64,000 nt of DNA from CAVQKZ01 sp963837325 (GTDB taxonomy: Bacteria > Actinomycetota > Actinomycetes > Mycobacteriales > Jatrophihabitantaceae), in NCBI GenBank assembly GCA_963837325.1, contig CAWIMV010000002.1, forward strand, positions 682,001 to 746,000. Direction: 5' to 3'. The notes beneath the pieces are model-generated. The model was not told the DNA's origin. It saw only the letters and a program-made list of their open reading frames with translations, and did not search any database. Made by a program: the position numbers and the translations under genes. This document shows positions 62,388 to 64,000 of this stretch, piece after piece; the stretch's first letter is position 1, and the number at the start of each line of letters is the position of its first letter.

Positions 62388-63194
62388 TCACGCCGCCGGC
62401 ACGATCGCGGATTCGGCCGGACTGCGGAGGTCACGGATGAGGCGAACGGCGAAGACCGCGGCCGCGCCGAGTGCGACCGGCGCCGCGCTGAGCCACTGGC
62501 CGGACCCGTAACCGGAAGCCGTAGCGATGGCGTCGATGCCCATGCCGAGCGTCCATACGCCGGCGGCGCCGAAGAGCGTCACGGCGATGGTGTCGGTGAC
62601 CGCGGCCGGCAACGTGGTCCATCGTCCCTGACTCATCCAGCGTCGACGAATGACGACGAAAACCGCGACGGCGACCAGACCGAGGCCGCCCAGCAGCAGC
62701 CGGTAGCCAACGATTTCGGTGGCCCAGTCGGCGACCGCAGCGTCGCGGCAGGAGCGCGTCCCGGAGTCCAGGTGCAGCCATCGGGTGCAGTCCGAGGCGG
62801 AGAGCACACGCCCCGGCCCGACGTCGACGAGGGTCCGCGAACCGGCCACTGCCCGGACGATCAGGGCCAGCAACCCGCTCAGGCCGACTGCGAGGGCACC
62901 GATCGCACCCAAGAAGAGCGCACTCGCCACACCGGCCCGCGCCACGACGGTCAGCGGAGTCGCGAGTCGACGTTCCTCCCCGGCGACCACGTCCGGGACC
63001 GGCCCGAACCGGGCGACTGCTTCGGTCTCGGCCTGGTGACCGGAAAGTCCGGAGGCCACCCCCCGCTCGGCGTCGTCGCGCAGATGGGCCTCGGCCTCCG
63101 CGATGAGATGGCGTAATTCGCGTGGGCGCCGCGTCGACATGGCCCGCACGAGTTCGTCCAAGTAGGCCTCGATGGGCTCGTCCGCCTCGCTCAC
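62388..63194 (-). CDS. HAAS-domain-like membrane protein, PadR partner
   Basis: A 268-aa protein. The N-terminal cytosolic HAAS-type signal (IEAYLDELVRAMSTRRPREL, RHLIAEAEAHLRDDAERGVA) is followed by five hydrophobic helices (for example VARAGVASALFLGAIGALAV; YRLLLGGLGLVAVAVFVVIR). Such proteins are usually encoded just after a PadR regulator and may act as its membrane-associated sensor or target. GTG start 63194 overlaps the padR stop by 4 nt (GTGA). The extracytoplasmic loop with DCTRWLHLDSGTRSC could form a disulphide. Confidence 0.8.
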   Translation of the reverse strand: MSEADEPIEAYLDELVRAMSTRRPRELRHLIAEAEAHLRDDAERGVASGLSGHQAETEAVARFGPVPDVVAGEERRLATPLTVVARAGVASALFLGAIGALAVGLSGLLALIVRAVAGSRTLVDVGPGRVLSASDCTRWLHLDSGTRSCRDAAVADWATEIVGYRLLLGGLGLVAVAVFVVIRRRWMSQGRWTTLPAAVTDTIAVTLFGAAGVWTLGMGIDAIATASGYGSGQWLSAAPVALGAAAVFAVRLIRDLRSPAESAIVPAA

Positions 63195-63535
63195 ACCGCA
63201 CCCCCGATCGGTGCCGCCTTCAACCGGAGCACCGCGTCCACCGCGCCGACCAGTGCTTGCCAGCTGCGCCGCTCGGCGCTCAACGCCGCCTGGCCGGCCG
63301 CGGTGATCCGATACACCCGCCGCCGCCGACCGGCGACGGGCCCCCACTCGCTGACCAGCAGACCGAGATCCTCCAGCCGGTGCAGGGCCGGGTACACCGA
63401 GCCTTCGGTCAGGTCGAGCAGTCCTTCGGTCAGGTCGCGCACGGCCGTGATCACGGCGTACCCATGGCCCGGGCCGTGCCTGAGCACCCCGAGCAAGACG
63501 AGGTCGAGATGACCGCTGACGCCATCCAACCTCAT
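63191..63535 (-). CDS. PadR-family transcriptional regulator
   Basis: A 114-aa PadR-type winged-helix regulator: LVLLGVLRHGPGHGYAVITA, LLDLTEGSVYPALHRLEDLG, GRRRRVYRITAAGQAALSAE. The C-terminal helix for dimerisation is short (subfamily 2). Start ATG 63535 is chosen because the conserved SGHLDLVLLGVL follows at once; an upstream frame runs through a palindromic repeat. An inverted repeat overlaps the start codon and is a probable autoregulatory operator. Translationally coupled to the HAAS-like membrane gene. Confidence 0.9.
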   Translation of the reverse strand: MRLDGVSGHLDLVLLGVLRHGPGHGYAVITAVRDLTEGLLDLTEGSVYPALHRLEDLGLLVSEWGPVAGRRRRVYRITAAGQAALSAERRSWQALVGAVDAVLRLKAAPIGGAV

Positions 63536-63554
63536 ACCTCGACACTCTAGGTAT
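63534..63554. promoter_or_regulatory. Candidate PadR operator
   Basis: ATACCT (63534-63539) / AGGTAT (63549-63554), spaced 9 nt and overlapping the padR start codon. Spacing and symmetry suit a PadR dimer site. Confidence 0.6.
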
Positions 63555-63559
63555 TGCCT

Positions 63560-63612
63560 CCCGATTGTGCAATCTCTGGCTGCCTCAGCCAGCCAGAAGT
63601 TGCACAACCGGG
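63560..63612. repeat. REP-like palindrome, copy 3
   Basis: Arms begin CCCGATTGTGCAA and end TTGCACAACCGGGG, with an inner stem CTGGCTG-CCTC-AGCCAG. It shares its outer 15 nt with copy 2 (20217) and the CTTCTGGC/GCCAGAAG part with copy 1 (8788). Confidence 0.8.
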
Positions 63613-63616
63613 GAAA

Positions 63617-64000
63617 TCAGTGGGTTGGTTTGGGCTTTGCGGATGAAGGCGCAGCGCCGGTCGGCGAACTCGATTTCGAGGGCGACGCGGACGTGGACGC
63701 GGACGGTGTCGCGGGCAGCGGCCCGGGCCCGGAGCGGAACGGACCCGGGTCGTTCGGGCAGAGCGGGTAGGTCCAGCTCTGAGCGGTGCCGTCGGGTCCG
63801 GTGCCCGGTGCGAGGTTGCCGTCCTGGCAGTACCCCTCGCCGAACTGGATGGGGTTGCCGTTCTGGTCGAACAGGCGCGCCCCGATCACCTGCTTGCCGT
63901 TCTGGTCGTAGACGTAGATGTCGGTGACGTCGGGATTGATGGCGGACCCGCCGTAGACGGCGGCGTCGCCGGAGGTGTCGCTGTAGCTGTAGGACGGGCC
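63617..64000 (-). CDS. C-terminal part of a secreted or membrane protein (runs off window)
   Basis: The frame is open from the right edge to a stop at 63617. The visible 127 residues read SYSYSDTSGDAAVYGGSAIN, DVTDIYVYDQNGKQVIGARL, FDQNGNPIQFGEGYCQDGNL, then a Ser/Pro/Thr/Ala tail ending AKPKPTH. The YDQNGKQ/FDQNGNPI repeats recall extracytoplasmic domains of actinobacterial membrane proteins. The start lies outside the window, so no family is assigned. Confidence 0.6.
   Translation of the reverse strand, partial: GPSYSYSDTSGDAAVYGGSAINPDVTDIYVYDQNGKQVIGARLFDQNGNPIQFGEGYCQDGNLAPGTGPDGTAQSWTYPLCPNDPGPFRSGPGPLPATPSASTSASPSKSSSPTGAAPSSAKPKPTH

Overview
The window is chromosomal DNA from a high-GC actinomycete (Actinomycetota). 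This rests on pervasive G/C-ending codons, frequent GTG starts, an actinobacterial-type MapB, RNase J, DUF3151, a WhiG/FliA-type sigma factor, an LAxTG cell-wall anchor and a ChoD-like GMC oxidase. I cannot name the genus from sequence alone.

Layout. (1) 1-26.1 kb is ordinary chromosome: a P-loop ATPase; an rnj - LOG-like - map operon; DedA; a WhiG/FliA-type sigma factor facing an flgN-like gene and a small ORF that looks like the tail of FlgL (possibly a flagellar relic); class II aldolase; DUF3151; a TrpB2-type enzyme; and the purine genes purA, purD and purB interleaved with envelope proteins. Two tandem membrane-anchored paralogues, a siderophore-interacting protein, sdaA, an MFS exporter with its TetR regulator and an MprF-like protein follow. 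(2) tRNA-Ser(GCT) and tRNA-Arg(ACG) lie at 26.2-26.4 kb. (3) About 22.3 kb of integrated DNA begins at tRNA-Arg: tyrosine integrase, restriction-modification pair, XRE/Nudix regulator with an SDR epimerase, excisionase-like gene, a transfer operon (coupling protein, SSB, DUF4913, DUF2637, MobF relaxase), and at the far end a PLD-like protein facing a P-loop ATPase. It is closed by a 43-bp copy of the tRNA-Arg 3' end at 48689-48731. (4) A third copy of the same 43 bp at 50893-50935 bounds a 2.2-kb segment that carries a relaxase fragment and a sigma/anti-sigma-like pair, so two integrations appear stacked at one tRNA. (5) 51-64 kb returns to chromosome: a DGQHR/ParB-like protein, a secreted SGNH hydrolase, a decayed methyltransferase, GntR, an LAxTG-anchored protein, DUF1003, a ZIP transporter behind a DtxR/IdeR-like box, HMG-CoA lyase, a choice-of-anchor G protein, a GMC oxidoreductase and a PadR regulator with its membrane partner.

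The transfer operon (about 34.5-45.5 kb) can be read through only if roughly twenty single-base indels, mostly extra bases, are corrected. Neighbouring genes are intact. That pattern fits either a poorly resolved consensus or recent decay, and it should be settled before the element is called dead.

Together the genes describe a metabolically normal actinomycete whose tRNA-Arg(ACG) is a repeated integration target. The incoming element brings host-defence-like cargo (restriction-modification and an uncharacterised PLD/ATPase pair) and the DNA-processing half of conjugation, with no recognisable mating-pair apparatus in the window.
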